DNA of 50,316 nucleotides from Setomelanomma holmii (GCA_010015745.1 ML978323.1:1-50316), one strand, 5' to 3'; shown: positions 33,872 to 44,020, counted from the stretch's first letter. The notes: a model not told the origin generated them from the sequence alone. Numbers and translations are program-made.

Positions 33872-33921
33872 TGTTGGGGTGGCTCGCCTCACCGAGTGGC
33901 TCGTGTCGGCGATCGGTACGG
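33872..33921. repeat. Right terminal inverted repeat of the pogo-like element
   Basis: Reverse complement begins CCGTACCGATCGCCGACACG and matches the left repeat at 48 of 50 positions. Confidence 0.93.
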
Positions 33922-33986
33922 TAGTCGTCCTAGCGTCCATTTCGCTCTTGTGGCAGAAGCTTTGGTCAAAACGTCAGTCAACGAAC

Positions 33987-35006
33987 ATGACTACTTTCAC
34001 CCTTCTTCCTTCTGAGATCCGGTACGGAATACTTGAACGCGTCGTAAGATCTGCGACCGCTCCCGCCGAGCCGCCGGATGTGGACCATGCTGTTTCTGAG
34101 GACTGGACCACGTATAAGCTATTTAATGGTCCCGCCTACATTCGGGCCGAAGCACCTGCTCTCCTTCAACGACCCAAGCGGGCAACATCACAACTGCTGT
34201 CATTACTACTAGTCAGCAAAGGCTTTCACCAGGATGTGCAACATATTTGGACGCAACATGTCGCGCCCACCTTATTTCCAGTGCTCAGTATGAGCTTAGT
34301 AGGGGCTGATGGAGATCGCGCCTGGAAAGGGGTCCTGCTATCATGGCTTTCACCATTGCCAGTATTCCCGAATGTGACAAGAATCGAGTGGAATATCCGC
34401 TTCTATGATCAGAAGTCCAGACCAACAGGCCACGCCTCACGAAATCGCTCCTACACGGAAGATGAAATAACACATGACCTCACACTGGTCCACGTCTTCG
34501 AGAAGGCCATTCTGCGAGATTGGTATGGACTTCAAACCCACTTTCCTCCAGAATTGCCAGAATCGGACGACGGTAGCTTGGGGTACTGGGTACTTAAACT
34601 CTCGACAAAAGTCGACCCGGATGCTCATCTTGCCTCCTCCGAGTTCTTCGAAACGCCAGACCAGCATATTAAGATAATGCCGCACCCTTATAAAGATACT
34701 CCAGAGCTCAAAGATTATCTGTCCGGCTATGTTGAGTTTGGCATATTGACTGGCGCCGAAGTCTGGATCGATGACACGCTTGTATGCAGGCTGACACCGC
34801 AGGCAAAGGCAAGAAGCAAAGACCTAGACACCAGGACGCCTAGTCACACTTCGGAGGGCGTAGAGAAGTTTGACGTCATGTGCGAAGAGTTCGAATATAT
34901 AATGCCCGTCGACCGAACGACTGTTGCGAAGTCTTCCAGGACGCATAATGGGCTACAGTCTCGATGGAGATTTCGTGACCGGTCCGGAAGCCCACATCGC
35001 GCTTGA
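33987..35006 (+). CDS. F-box-like protein of unknown target
   Basis: I start at Met 33987 (339 residues), because the frame upstream runs into the terminal repeat of the pogo element and so cannot be ancestral. The N-terminus TFTLLPSEIRYGILERVV resembles the LPxEIR-type start of fungal F-box-like and 2EXR proteins. LLLVSKGFHQDVQHIWTQHV fits the 'other cells/old wood' type helix that follows. The rest is globular, with FPNVTRIEWNIRFYD and SGYVEFGILTGAEVWIDD, and no further domain is recognised. Many such proteins occur in Dothideomycete genomes as fast-evolving families. If the promoter is interrupted by the transposon, expression may be lost even though the frame is intact. Confidence 0.68.
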   Translation: MTTFTLLPSEIRYGILERVVRSATAPAEPPDVDHAVSEDWTTYKLFNGPAYIRAEAPALLQRPKRATSQLLSLLLVSKGFHQDVQHIWTQHVAPTLFPVLSMSLVGADGDRAWKGVLLSWLSPLPVFPNVTRIEWNIRFYDQKSRPTGHASRNRSYTEDEITHDLTLVHVFEKAILRDWYGLQTHFPPELPESDDGSLGYWVLKLSTKVDPDAHLASSEFFETPDQHIKIMPHPYKDTPELKDYLSGYVEFGILTGAEVWIDDTLVCRLTPQAKARSKDLDTRTPSHTSEGVEKFDVMCEEFEYIMPVDRTTVAKSSRTHNGLQSRWRFRDRSGSPHRA

Positions 35007-35195
35007 CGTGGGTGTAACGACATCGCAACATCCGATTAGTGACCTGCGACCGTTCGTACTACTTGCTAAGGTACACAACGAGAAGGTACCATAATGAACG
35101 CAATGGGAGGTGTAACGTCGATCTCCTTCTCCGTTGAGATGTGCTCTTATACCTCCTGCACTTGATCGATTCGACATCTCTCGACCTGCGGAAGC

Positions 35196-35877
35196 ATGCG
35201 TCTCTTCAAGCTGTTCGCCGCTTGTACTCTCGTATTGCACATGCAGACACTCGCCGACTTGGTACGACCTCCATGCGCCACGATCTGTATCAACCACGAG
35301 AGCAGAGCGCCAGTCGGATCACCGTGCAACACAGGCGACCTGACGTGCCTTTGCTTGAACACTTGGTGGCTCGATGTGCACGAGTGCGCATTGAAGACAT
35401 GCAATCCAGAGATCTCAGAAAGAGCCGACGCTTGGGCTAGTGAAAGATGCAACAGTGCGTGGGAGCGCATGCACGCAAGTGGAGTGTACTAATCCACGCG
35501 CAGAGTATCCTTCGCCCGCATATATGCCTACATCGATTGTCGCGACATCGCCGACTACTCCAAGCTTTTCAAGCACGGTGTCATCTTTGGCTTCAAGTCC
35601 AGCATCGCCAAAGTCAACGTCAGTCTCTGGGGCAAACACTTCGAGTACCACGCCGCGAAGCTCGGGATCCTCGACAACAACCTTAAGCGCTGTAGCCACG
35701 CGAACATCTACATCGTCAGCTGTAGTATCTTCACCTACAAGCAGGAGTTATGCCTCCAACACAAGTATTGGACTGGCTGCGGGCATACCATGCGCGATAT
35801 TGTTGATGTCAGCTGTCGTAGTGTTGTACTGTCTGATGAGAACGTGCGTGGCACGAAGCGTTCCAGAGCGCTACTGA
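35196..35877 (+). CDS. CFEM-domain membrane protein
   Basis: Two exons (35196-35454, 35504-35877) across a 49-bp intron with a TACTAAT branch point give 210 residues. The signal peptide (MRLFKLFAACTLVLHMQTLA) is followed directly by an eight-cysteine CFEM-like domain: PPCATIC, SPC, TCLC, HEC, KTC, ERC. A Ser/Thr/Pro-rich stalk of about 75 residues follows, then one membrane helix (SIGLAAGIPCAILLMSAVVV) and a short tail ending SVPERY. CFEM proteins bind haem in yeasts and act as surface receptors or effectors in plant-associated fungi. The membrane helix rather than a GPI signal suggests a plasma-membrane surface protein. The usual Asp of haem-binding CFEM domains may correspond to that in the GDLTCLC segment. 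Confidence 0.83.
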
Positions 35878-37167
35878 GCTGGGTCGGCATCGTAGCGTCA
35901 GCGGTGCATGGTACATAAACCCGTAGTTTTCGTTACTGGCGAGTGAGATGTGACAAGTAATGCGCGTTTAAGGGCGGAACCGTGGTCATAATCGAGTAAT
36001 TGTCGGAGCTTAATGAAGTCGCTTTGTACAGATGGATGCATCATGCTTCATCAAACCGTCTTCGTATGCATATCGGCCTGCCATTTGAACGCCGTGAAGA
36101 TATCCAGGGTCGTCGCTGCCGGAATGATGAAGTCCGCACAGACCACCAAAACACGCTCTAGTAACTCACGCGTCAGTGACGCGTGCCCTTCACTTGGCCA
36201 GCTTCCCAAACGACTCGTTCATTCCTTACCACATCGATACCTCTCAGACATCATCAAAGGCGCTTCTGGCGGGTCACAAGGAGTTCTGTCCGAGTCGGAG
36301 CAACCCTGCGCCAGCACAATCACCGAACCGCTTCTCACCGTGAACAGCTTGCCTACAGCTCTCGTATCTCCTATCCTTCATCCACTGCACACAGCCTTCG
36401 ATGAGCGCACCCAATACTGGCTTCACGATGTCTCCCAATACCGCATTGGCGATTACTGAACTACTGAACAGACACGTTACACGAATGGTCTAAAACATGC
36501 GGCCGAGGCTTGTCCTCGTATCACAAGCGAGCCTCATTGCATGCACCTGGTTAGGAACACGCTGTTCTGTCATACATTTGTTCACCGGATTTCTTGCGAC
36601 GTGCCGAGGTCGAGCTTGCGGAGGCCCGATCCGATTCGATGGCTGGTCGGAGATTGTGCCGCTTGCTTTGTAAGCCAGGCACCAAGGTTCCCCCGACCCC
36701 GTAATATCGGTGTACCAACGGGCAATCAGTCTCTCCCGTTCGGGTTCCACAAACTTGTTTGGGGTGCATGGTCAGCCAAACATTTGGACGGCTCTTCATG
36801 CATTCATGGGAACGAGGCCTTCGTATTGGCTACGTTCATGTGGCTCTGTCTTACTGCCAGGCTGCACTCAGTGAGAGATCCGGGACAAAGAGCTTTTGTG
36901 AAGCCTCTAACGTTGGCATGCATTTGCTGCAGCCCTGTAAGTCTTAATGTGGTGATTGTACCGATTTTTGGGCCAGGCGGCGGTGTGGGCGGAGCAAGAG
37001 GATCCGAAGAGGTTGATCGTGGGTTGAAGCTTCATTGAGCCACGATCAGCTATAAGTATGAACGCCTTCCCACCTGGAGTTACTGACAACAAACGCAGCC
37101 TTCCTTCTCATTCACAAGACTAACAAGAAGTTGCTAAGTACGAGGTCCTCGACAACATCCAGATAAC
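35878..37167. other. 1.3-kb intergenic region, no gene recognised
   Basis: Frames of 148 (36013-36459) and 165 codons (36541-37038) are open on the plus strand but lack any domain or codon-level regularity, and they overlap frames on other strands. I do not annotate them. Confidence 0.4.
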
Positions 37168-37800
37168 ATGACGACAGCGATCACCTTCCACAAGCTCGCG
37201 CTTGGCCCGGTGCTTCAAGGACTCAAAAATGCCCATGCCTTCATCTCCAAAGGCCAAGCACACGCGGCAGCCCAAGGCCATGACGAGAATGACTACACGA
37301 CCGCACGTCTACATCCAGACATGCTCGATCTTGTCAGCCAAGTCAACCGTTTCACGGACAGCGCCAAGTTCATTCCGACTCGAGTCAATCCGGAGAACCC
37401 TACCATCCCTCTGCCAGACGTAGAAAAGACGTTCCCGGAGCTGCTCGACCGCATCACTCGAACCATTGCCTACCTCGAGTCCATTGATGAACAAAGCTTC
37501 GAGGGAAGAGAGACAGCCCCGTACACATCACACTTTGGGCAAGGCACAATCAAGGTCGAATGGACGGCGATCGATTATGTGATGCAGTTTGCGCAGCCCA
37601 ACTTTTGGTACGTCATTCCTGCATTCGCACGATGAAACGATTGACCGGTTCGGCTTACAATCGATAGGTTTCATGTGACGACGGCCTACGACATCCTTAG
37701 AATGAAGGGTGTTGACGTGGGCAAGCTGGACTTCTTGAACGGAGCGGGCCTTATGAAGCTGCAGAGAGTGGAGAAGGCGGAAGGGAGGACCGGTGCGTGA
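37168..37800 (+). CDS. DUF1993-family protein
   Basis: Two exons (37168-37607, 37668-37800) across a 60-bp intron that keeps the Trp codon in AQPNFWFHVTTAYDILR; 190 residues. The pattern SRV-like LARLHPDML start, the TFPELLDRITRTIAYLESID helix and the C-terminal FHVTTAYDILRMKGVDVGKLDFL are characteristic of DUF1993, a small helical-bundle family related to DinB-like folds. The conserved His in FHVTTAY could be part of a metal site by analogy, but no function is established. No signal peptide; cytosolic location inferred. It is bordered downstream by an AT-rich transposon relic. Confidence 0.87.
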
Positions 37801-37984
37801 GTAAGCTTTGGTGCTTTCACTCGTAGTCTGCAAGTATGGCTTCGTTCCACTTGTTTCGACTGCTTCTCAAAGACGTTCCCTTTGGCTGCCTACTGGTCAT
37901 GAGACATTCGCTGGCCGAGCAAGTCGTTAGAAACAGCGTGCGATTGCTTCTGCTCACGAATTGTTGGTTCGCAGCTTCTTGCGT

Positions 37985-38823
37985 TGAGCAGACTTGTCAA
38001 TAAGCAAATCAAACAAACTTTAGACGCTGATTTGGTTTGTTTGTACAAAACTTAAGATAGCATTTAAGTTGTTTAGTTTGAATGTGTTTAGGAGGCCGTT
38101 TGTTTAACAGTTTGATAGATTTGATACTGTTTAAAGTGCTAATCTGATCGTATATTATACAGATTACGAAGCTTCACTATCCTACTTAGAAATTTCGTAT
38201 ATTTCAGCTACCTCAGCATCAGTTACGTCACCTGAATTGTATTCAGATAGAGGCTTAAAGCCAGCGTCGCGCCAGCTTCGTATACACTGTATTGCTGCAA
38301 GTAGTTGTGACCTAATTTTGCGTCGCCTTAGCTCTAATAAATCACTAAGTTTACTAAACAGCCGCTCACACTTACGACTTAAGGCTGGTATTGTTAATAT
38401 ATCAATCGCTATACGCGCTAGGTTAGGATACTTTAGATGTAGGTTTATCTAATAGCTAACAGGATTACCACCTTCTTCAAACTGCTCCTGCATCCAGCAG
38501 AGTTTAAACTGTCGCTAACGCTCAAGCTTATCTATCTCTGTTACCTCAACAATGCTGTAAGGCTCTGCATTAACGAGCGCGTTGATAGCGTCGTTAATAC
38601 CGCTTGAGAGCCGCACAGGTGGGCGGCTTGTAGAACGCCTAAAGTTGTTTTAAGCTAGCGTTGTTTGCCTTAAGCTAGCTCAGTTTATCGCGCCAGCTGT
38701 TCTTACAGTAGTTCTTATAGTATAGGTGGAGGCAGGTAGCAGCAAAGTATATAGGTGATTCGTCCAGCTTGGTGTAATAAGCGTCAAGTTTTGCCTAAGC
38801 TGCGCGTAGGTTAATAGGAAGGT
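37985..38823 (-). mobile_element. hAT-superfamily transposon remnant, 3' part
   Basis: The stretch is clearly more AT-rich than its surroundings and encodes C-terminal hAT transposase sequence on the minus strand. The right side stops abruptly at the solo LTR (38824). The left end is approximate: AT-rich sequence with repeated AAACAAAC/GTTTGTTT motifs begins near 37985. No 8-bp duplication could be identified. Confidence 0.8.
38182..38821 (-). pseudogene. hAT transposase C-terminal relic with Trp-to-TAG stops
   Basis: From the right, the frame reads AKLDAYYTKLDESPIYFAAT and YYKNYCKNSWRDK, then, after a frame change, WMQEQFEEGGNP and YPNLARIAIDILTIPALSRK followed by CERLFSKLSDLLELRRRKIR. This is the hATC dimerisation domain, ending at TAG 38184-38182. 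In-frame TAG codons interrupt it where related transposases usually have Trp: before AKLDAYY, before LKANNAS, before AFYKPP and before INLHLKYPN. Repeated TGG-to-TAG change equals C-to-T in CA context on the other strand, the hallmark of repeat-induced point mutation. At least one frame change is also present. The N-terminal half is missing. Confidence 0.87.
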
Positions 38824-38992
38824 TGTCAGATGTGAGAGGACAGAGCAGACATGAAGGAAGCAGAAGGTTGTTGTATTGAGAGAGCTACAGAGAGCGATTA
38901 TATACACAACCACGATGAGTAAGCAAGTGACAAAGAGTCACGTGAGAGATGCAGTTCACATGTACCTTGTGAACTGAGGTGCCAGTCTGACA
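38824..38992 (-). mobile_element. Solo LTR, copy A (169 bp)
   Basis: Begins TGTCAGA and ends TCTGACA, and matches copy B (48985-49153) in inverse orientation at 167 of 169 positions. It contains a TATA-like GTATATAA in the transcriptional orientation (minus). No target duplication: the flanks are AAGGT and GAACT. It sits exactly at the truncated edge of the hAT relic, so the insertion site has been rearranged. Confidence 0.85.
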
Positions 38993-39349
38993 GAACTCAT
39001 GCACTTTCTTTTCGGGAGGGCCAGTCTTGTAATCACGGGCCATATTGACCGTCACATAGTCGATTCCCTCGTAAACAAAGACGCGGAGGATTTTTCGAGG
39101 TTCACCCAGGGGTGTATCTTGCGGGTGTCCGATGAAGGGGGGATTCTCAACTGGTCTGAATCGAGTAAGCAGGCGGAAGACCATGTGTTCGGCATACATA
39201 CCGATTGGTCGATGTCCATGACTTTGAGCAGTACTGGTGTCTGCGACTGATGTTTCCGGTGAAAGACTTGAAGCGGTAAGTGAGGGATCAGAACGAGCGT
39301 ATAGCCTCGCCTGAGTGGTGCGTAATGTACTTGAGGTCCTTCGCGGCAC
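38993..39349 (-). pseudogene. Truncated unrecognised coding fragment abutting the solo LTR
   Basis: A minus-strand frame includes MYAEHMVFRLLTRFRPVENP and RKILRVFVYEGIDYVTVNMA, which read like real protein, and then runs straight into the LTR. The frame continues only as LTR translation. I infer a gene cut by the LTR or by the rearrangement next to it. No domain recognised. Confidence 0.35.
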
Positions 39350-40348
39350 CTGACATCAGGAGCTAGATATGTCTAGTTTGCGCGAATGCTTGTGTCAGAT
39401 GTAACAAGCCACTTTTGTCCCGTCCCACAAATATTCCTCAAAATTCCCCAAGATTCCCCTACATGACCCAAGATTCCCCTGCATGCCCGCGTACCCCTGC
39501 ACAACCCCCGTCAATATTTTCCCGTGCGCCTGGGCTTGAAGCGCCAGAAAGCCACCATAAGATCATGCATGAGAGTTCAAAGCTCCTCTAAGACTTAGAG
39601 AGCATAGCTCAAAATATAGTCAATCTTCCACCTTCCTGTCGCTGACGGATGTGATTTCGTAGTTACCTTGGTGGGTTCATCACGATTCTATCGCTGTACC
39701 AGTTACATTGACGACCAGGTCTCGGTATGGCCCACACTATGCGCTTATCGCACAAATATCGGGAGTGAGTTGCTTTCTTGTACGCCCGTAGTCCGCTCCA
39801 GGTTCAAGGCTAACCAGCAATCCCTGAGTGGCCGCTCTTCACCGCAATGAAGGCCCGTGAGTGTTTATAAAGCCCAAGGCAGTGATCCACTTCATTCTTG
39901 CAGCTGATTTGGAAAGTCATCACGACTTTCCTCGTCGCGCAACTCCGAGTCTGGAGTTGGCGGCTGTCTGCCCCTCGTGGCTCGTGACATGGTGAGGTAG
40001 GAACATCTCTTGCTGGCGCAAAGCGTTCGGCGGCAGTCTTGAGCCTCGATGGCGAGCGAACTCGACGCAGTGCAAACGTGGAAATAAATTTGGGTAGAAA
40101 GTCAGATCACTGAGTCTACCTGAGTGGAGCTGCGCAGAGCTGACACGAGTAGTAGAAGCATCAAAGATCACATACGCCACGAAACGTCAGCCCACTCGAA
40201 CGAGCTTGCACATCACAACAACAGCTCCCGAACGATATTTGCGCGGTACGGATGGCATCCACAGAATCTAAAACGAGAACCTCAGAGCAGGACTTAGTAT
40301 GCTCGCTGCACACAGTGTGATTGAAATTCACTGACACCCTAGCTTGCA
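39350..40348. other. About 1 kb without recognised gene
   Basis: Contains a short run of CCCC-rich near-repeats (AAGATTCCCCT twice at 39451-39480) and otherwise no readable gene or element. Confidence 0.4.
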
Positions 40349-40740
40349 GCGCGACCGCTGGAAACCTCTTTCCGTGCCATCTGAATTCTTCATTCAACAT
40401 AAGAAGCAGCCGATCGACTACATATACGCGGAGAATCACGAAAAAAAGATTTATTTCTTGGAATACGTGAACATCGCCTTTCAAGATAAGAATGGGGCGG
40501 ATATATGGTCTACCACAGGCGATGGAGAGATGGACCTTCCAGCTGATGTCGGGGTTTATGTATACAAAGGAACATTAAGAGTAGACTGAGGGACAGCATA
40601 CAAGTCCTTTACGATGGAAATGCCACGAGTAAAGTCAATGCGAAGTTTGAGTACACCGCGTCAGGCTTCATCCGGATGTATCTCCAGGGTGACACAGTCT
40701 GTGACTTGCCGGGACGACCATTCCCTTCCCCACGACCGTA
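40349..40740 (+). pseudogene. Unrecognised gene fragment with a frame change
   Basis: After an acceptor-like TTGCAG the frame reads RDRWKPLSVPSEFFIQHKKQ and YFLEYVNIAFQDKNGADIW to TGA at 40588-40590. In another frame, from about 40583, it continues plausibly as RDSIQVLYDGNATSKVNAKF and GFIRMYLQGDTVCDLPGRP to TAG at 40738-40740. No canonical intron joins the two parts, so I call a broken gene. A missed splice or sequencing error is possible. Confidence 0.35.
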
Positions 40741-40867
40741 GTTGGCTTTGTTCAATTGCATCGTAGATTCGATCATGGAACAACGAGGCAAAGGCAGACA
40801 TGGAAGCGCCGCTCAAACAGACGGAATCAGCTAATTACGTCAGTTTACTGCCCAGGTATCAGCTCTG

Positions 40868-41887
40868 CTATGCAAACTCACGATTGCTAGTCACGATCTC
40901 TGCGCTGTTCTGCTGTTCAGAGGCTAGAAACAGAACTCTTGCAAGCTCGCGTGCTTGCCCAACACGTAATTCAATGATAGCATCTTGAAAGTTGTTCCGT
41001 GGCACACAAGTCCCTACGCAATCGGTCTCATGTCGAGCTTCTCCTGATAGCATTGGCGCACCAACCAGGAAATCGAGGATTTGATCGCCCAATACCATGC
41101 GAATGTTCTGAATGTCTGCAAGATGGTACTTGTAGCCGCCACTTTCTGCTGTCGTAACAGGTCTAGCAGATGGAGGGAATAAGATTGTGATCAACTTGTT
41201 ATAGTGTGAACTCCCTTTCAGACCATGCTTGTCGGCGATCTCCTCGAAGGTCCGCTTCACATCTTGACGCAGTTCAATGCGTCTACCGTCAGTTCTTATG
41301 CCGTAAAAATCCCTAGCTTTGAATTTCTCGCAGGCCTTGGGTGTGGCCACAAGAATGATCGGTAAGAACAGGTGCGGAGCGTTGTCGAGCATATCCATGT
41401 ACAGCGCCTGAGCACGCTTTTGTTTGTAATATCGCCGGACATCGCGACGTGCACGCGAGGAATCGGATCGTAGCTGTCGATGATGCACTGTGCAAAGGAT
41501 AATAAGGTGGCTCTCGAGGGTACCTAATAGTCTGGTAGGAATACTCTGTTGTTGCGATATCTCAAAGAAGGTCTTGCGGACCGTAGCATGCAAGTTCCGG
41601 GACATGATACAGAGCAAAGTGGAAGGTGCGGACGTGGGGAATGTTGGGGTATATTTCGCGGAGGCTACAACCGCCGAGAGGGCTGGAAGGACACAAGCAG
41701 GGAAGGCCGTGATATCCATTGGGCCTTGCGACTGGCTGCGGCCTAGTCTCTTCCAGGATAAGGGATTGTGCCGCGAATAGCGACGCAGGTCCAAGGGGCG
41801 AAAACGCAATCGTGCCGCCCAACGCCCCTTGAGGTTCTGAGCGCTTGTCACATTTATCGAGAAGCGACAGACTTCAGCGTGACACAA
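40868..41887 (-). CDS. Hypothetical protein (up to 339 residues)
   Basis: Open without stops for 339 codons on the minus strand; a later Met (MDITAFPACVLPAL, residue 57) is an equally good start. The central part has regular helical, basic sequence (RRDVRRYYKQKRAQALYMDM, then FKARDFYGIRTDGRRIELRQ and HYNKLITILFPPSARP) that looks coding. No domain recognised, no signal peptide, no membrane helix. Confidence 0.45.
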   Translation of the reverse strand: MCHAEVCRFSINVTSAQNLKGRWAARLRFRPLDLRRYSRHNPLSWKRLGRSQSQGPMDITAFPACVLPALSAVVASAKYTPTFPTSAPSTLLCIMSRNLHATVRKTFFEISQQQSIPTRLLGTLESHLIILCTVHHRQLRSDSSRARRDVRRYYKQKRAQALYMDMLDNAPHLFLPIILVATPKACEKFKARDFYGIRTDGRRIELRQDVKRTFEEIADKHGLKGSSHYNKLITILFPPSARPVTTAESGGYKYHLADIQNIRMVLGDQILDFLVGAPMLSGEARHETDCVGTCVPRNNFQDAIIELRVGQARELARVLFLASEQQNSAEIVTSNREFA

Positions 41888-41985
41888 TCGGCAATGTTTT
41901 ATCTCATGGTTGAAGGTGAACCATCATTTGGTCGAAATTTGGAAATGGGGTAATAGCCGGTGGGGCTTGAGAATTGAGCGATCGA

Positions 41986-42334
41986 CTACTTAGATACATG
42001 AGTGGAAATGTTCGACCCATTTGTCCCAAGATTTATTTGACCCCGCTCTGTCTCTGTCACAGAGGACGTTCCTTTGAACAGAAGCAATGCTTTCACATTG
42101 TGAACTCTGCTCCATACGGTCGACAAGAGTTTCGAAACTAGCGGCATAGGGAGAGGAGCAAGAAATACGCCCAGTAAATCGTGGTGTACATCCCACGGCT
42201 CGTGACGTTGGCGTTCTTCGTGGTCGGGAAATTCCTGAGCTATCTTGGTTGATTAGAGTTGAATGTAGGATATTGGGTCGGGTGATAACAGCCTCGACTG
42301 GATACTTACTAGGAGTACTCGTTTGCTCCGCCAT
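41986..42334 (-). CDS. Hypothetical small two-exon protein (92 residues)
   Basis: Exon 1 (42334-42310, MAEQTSTP) and exon 2 (42239-41986) join across a GTAAGT...TAG intron of 70 bp and keep frame. The product contains PWDVHHDLLGVFLAPLPMPL and VSKLLSTVWSRVHN. Without splicing, a different 126-codon frame is open, so the model is uncertain. Unrecognised. Confidence 0.35.
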
Positions 42335-42726
42335 GACCCAACAGCCAAAATCAATGCCCCCACTCATCATCAGCTAATTGACGATCGTTCTCGAGACTCA
42401 ATATGGCTCCTGCCAGATCAGAAGACTTTGAGGTTGGATGAGCAGCCCTCCTGGATGGGGCCAGGTTTTCCATAACTTACTCCACCTCTCAACCTAGTGG
42501 CATCGACGTGCCACACTGGCGCGTATGCAGAGTGGTCCGACTGGCGCCCTTGTGACGGACTTCACGGTGCTATCTACAGGGTGTGACCGCAAACGGGAGA
42601 CGCCGTAATGTAGCGGGACATGACGGCACCTAATAGGCTCGATTGTAAGCGATTTGTGACACCGCAGCATGTCGCGACCAGATACTGAAAGTTCTGCCGA
42701 GATCATCGAAGCGCATCCGTCTTAGC

Positions 42727-42775
42727 GATGTTTCGCGCCTTTTGCGCTTTTTGCTCTTTTTGCGCTTTTTGCGCC
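42727..42775. repeat. Short TTTGCGCTTT-type tandem repeat
   Basis: Four imperfect copies of a roughly 10-bp unit (TTTTGCGC/TTTTTGCTC). No coding role is evident. Confidence 0.7.
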
Positions 42776-42920
42776 CGGGGCACCAGTGCGCTAATCCCGG
42801 GCCGACGCGTCCTGCCAAGATGTGACCCTGCCAGACGCAGTCTTTTCTCTGACATAACGCCTTACGTCCGGGCGTGCGACTACCAGGCTACTCGTTCCGG
42901 CTCGCTTGCATTCCGTCGGT

Positions 42921-43387
42921 ATGGATCACCTGAATGATTCCAGCTCCCGCTTGCCTGAGCCACAACACAGACGGTTTCTGGTCAGACATCTTGCCATGAA
43001 GCTCGTTTCGGCTGACTGAATCATCTACAGGCGCACACTCTTGCTGTTGCGAAACGTCTAGTGAAGGAAGCAAAGGATCAAGCTGGACACGAGGGGAAGA
43101 CATCTTGGAGAGATGTGACATTGGCGATGGAGGAGGAAGCTATCGCAGAAGTGGACGCGAAGTTATCCAATGAGGGCATCAATCATGTTGACAAGATCAC
43201 GATAAGGGATCGCTTAAAGAAAGCCATGAAGGACGTGCAGCGGAGTGAGAGCATTCATGTGCTTGCATGACTTGCGAACTGACTCTTCGCAGGCAGTAAG
43301 AAAGGCCAAGCAGATACAGCCACCCCATCGTCCTCTACGCCGAACGATCTAGAGCGCCCGTACGATCCGATCAGAGACATAGACTAG
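42921..43387 (+). CDS. Hypothetical small helical protein, three exons (122 residues)
   Basis: Exons 42921-42980, 43031-43244 and 43293-43387 are separated by 50-bp (GTCAGA...CTACAG) and 48-bp (GTGAGA...TTCGCAG) introns, and all frames close. The middle exon is strongly charged and helical (AVAKRLVKEAKDQAGHEGK, then MEEEAIAEVDAKLSNEGINH and RDRLKKAMKDVQRS); the tail is polar and low-complexity (DTATPSSSTPNDLERPYDP). Splice-consistent coding across three exons is good support for a real gene. No domain or localisation signal recognised. Confidence 0.5.
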
Positions 43388-44020
43388 CAAGGATCTCCTG
43401 AGAGAACAACTCTGTTAGCGGATGGTAGGCTCGGTGGACCAAAGCCGACAGTACGAGAACAGGGCACAGACCAGATGTCTTCCGTATGCGTTCGTCATCT
43501 TGCTTGGGTTCAGGAACATAAGCTACGTGCAATGTTCATGCAGGTGGCGGCTGGAACCTTCTGCGAGTGGATGATCTCGCGTCTCAGTGGTGGTGAATGT
43601 GGGGCTAGGTCCAGTCGCCCTGTTCGCCGCTGACCCTCCTGATCTACATCTGCAGCTCCCACAGGGGCTGGAGTCTACGTGCATGATTTGGACTCCGTTG
43701 GCATGGAACTATGCAAGGAGCGGGTCTTTGCCTCAACACCTGCCATAGGTGGGATTCGACAGTGCTAAAGTTCGCTCAATCCGCGCCCGCGTGCCGCCGT
43801 AGAGATGCTTGCAGTTCCGCACATGCAAGCTGCTGTGCAATATGCGGTAATGATCTGTGTGAGTTTTATACTGCCTGCCGAACCTTGTGCCTGTGACTTA
43901 CGACCTGTAGCTGTGCATCGCTCCGAAAAGCCCTACCGTAGTCTACATTGCTGCGATACTAAGGTGTTTCTTCCATCTCTTCAATGTATTCCATCGATAC
44001 AATGCATCCGCAGTCACTAG
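43388..44020. other. Intergenic or unresolved
   Basis: Short plausible coding runs exist (for example VVVNVGLGPVALFAADPPD near 43590) but I could not build a spliced model. Confidence 0.35.

Larger units (their letters stand above)
31778..33923 (-). mobile_element. Pogo/Fot1-like DNA transposon, complete ends, inactive
   Basis: Element 31780-33921 is bounded by TA dinucleotides (31778-31779, 33922-33923), the target duplication expected for the Tc1-mariner/pogo superfamily. Its 50-bp terminal inverted repeats (31780-31829 and 33872-33921) differ at two positions, both transitions. One long minus-strand transposase frame fills the middle. An assembly gap of 307 N (32353-32659) lies inside, so the true length is uncertain. 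The right end lies only 64 bp upstream of the Met chosen for the F-box-like gene, so the insertion lies in its promoter or 5' leader. Confidence 0.92.

Noticed and set aside
33843..33986. N-terminal extension of the F-box-like gene
   Set aside because: It lies largely within the terminal inverted repeat of the pogo element, so it cannot be the ancestral start; kept only as a possible chimera in the findings.
36013..37038. Two plus-strand frames of 148 and 165 codons
   Set aside because: No domain, no regular composition, overlapping equal-length frames on other strands.
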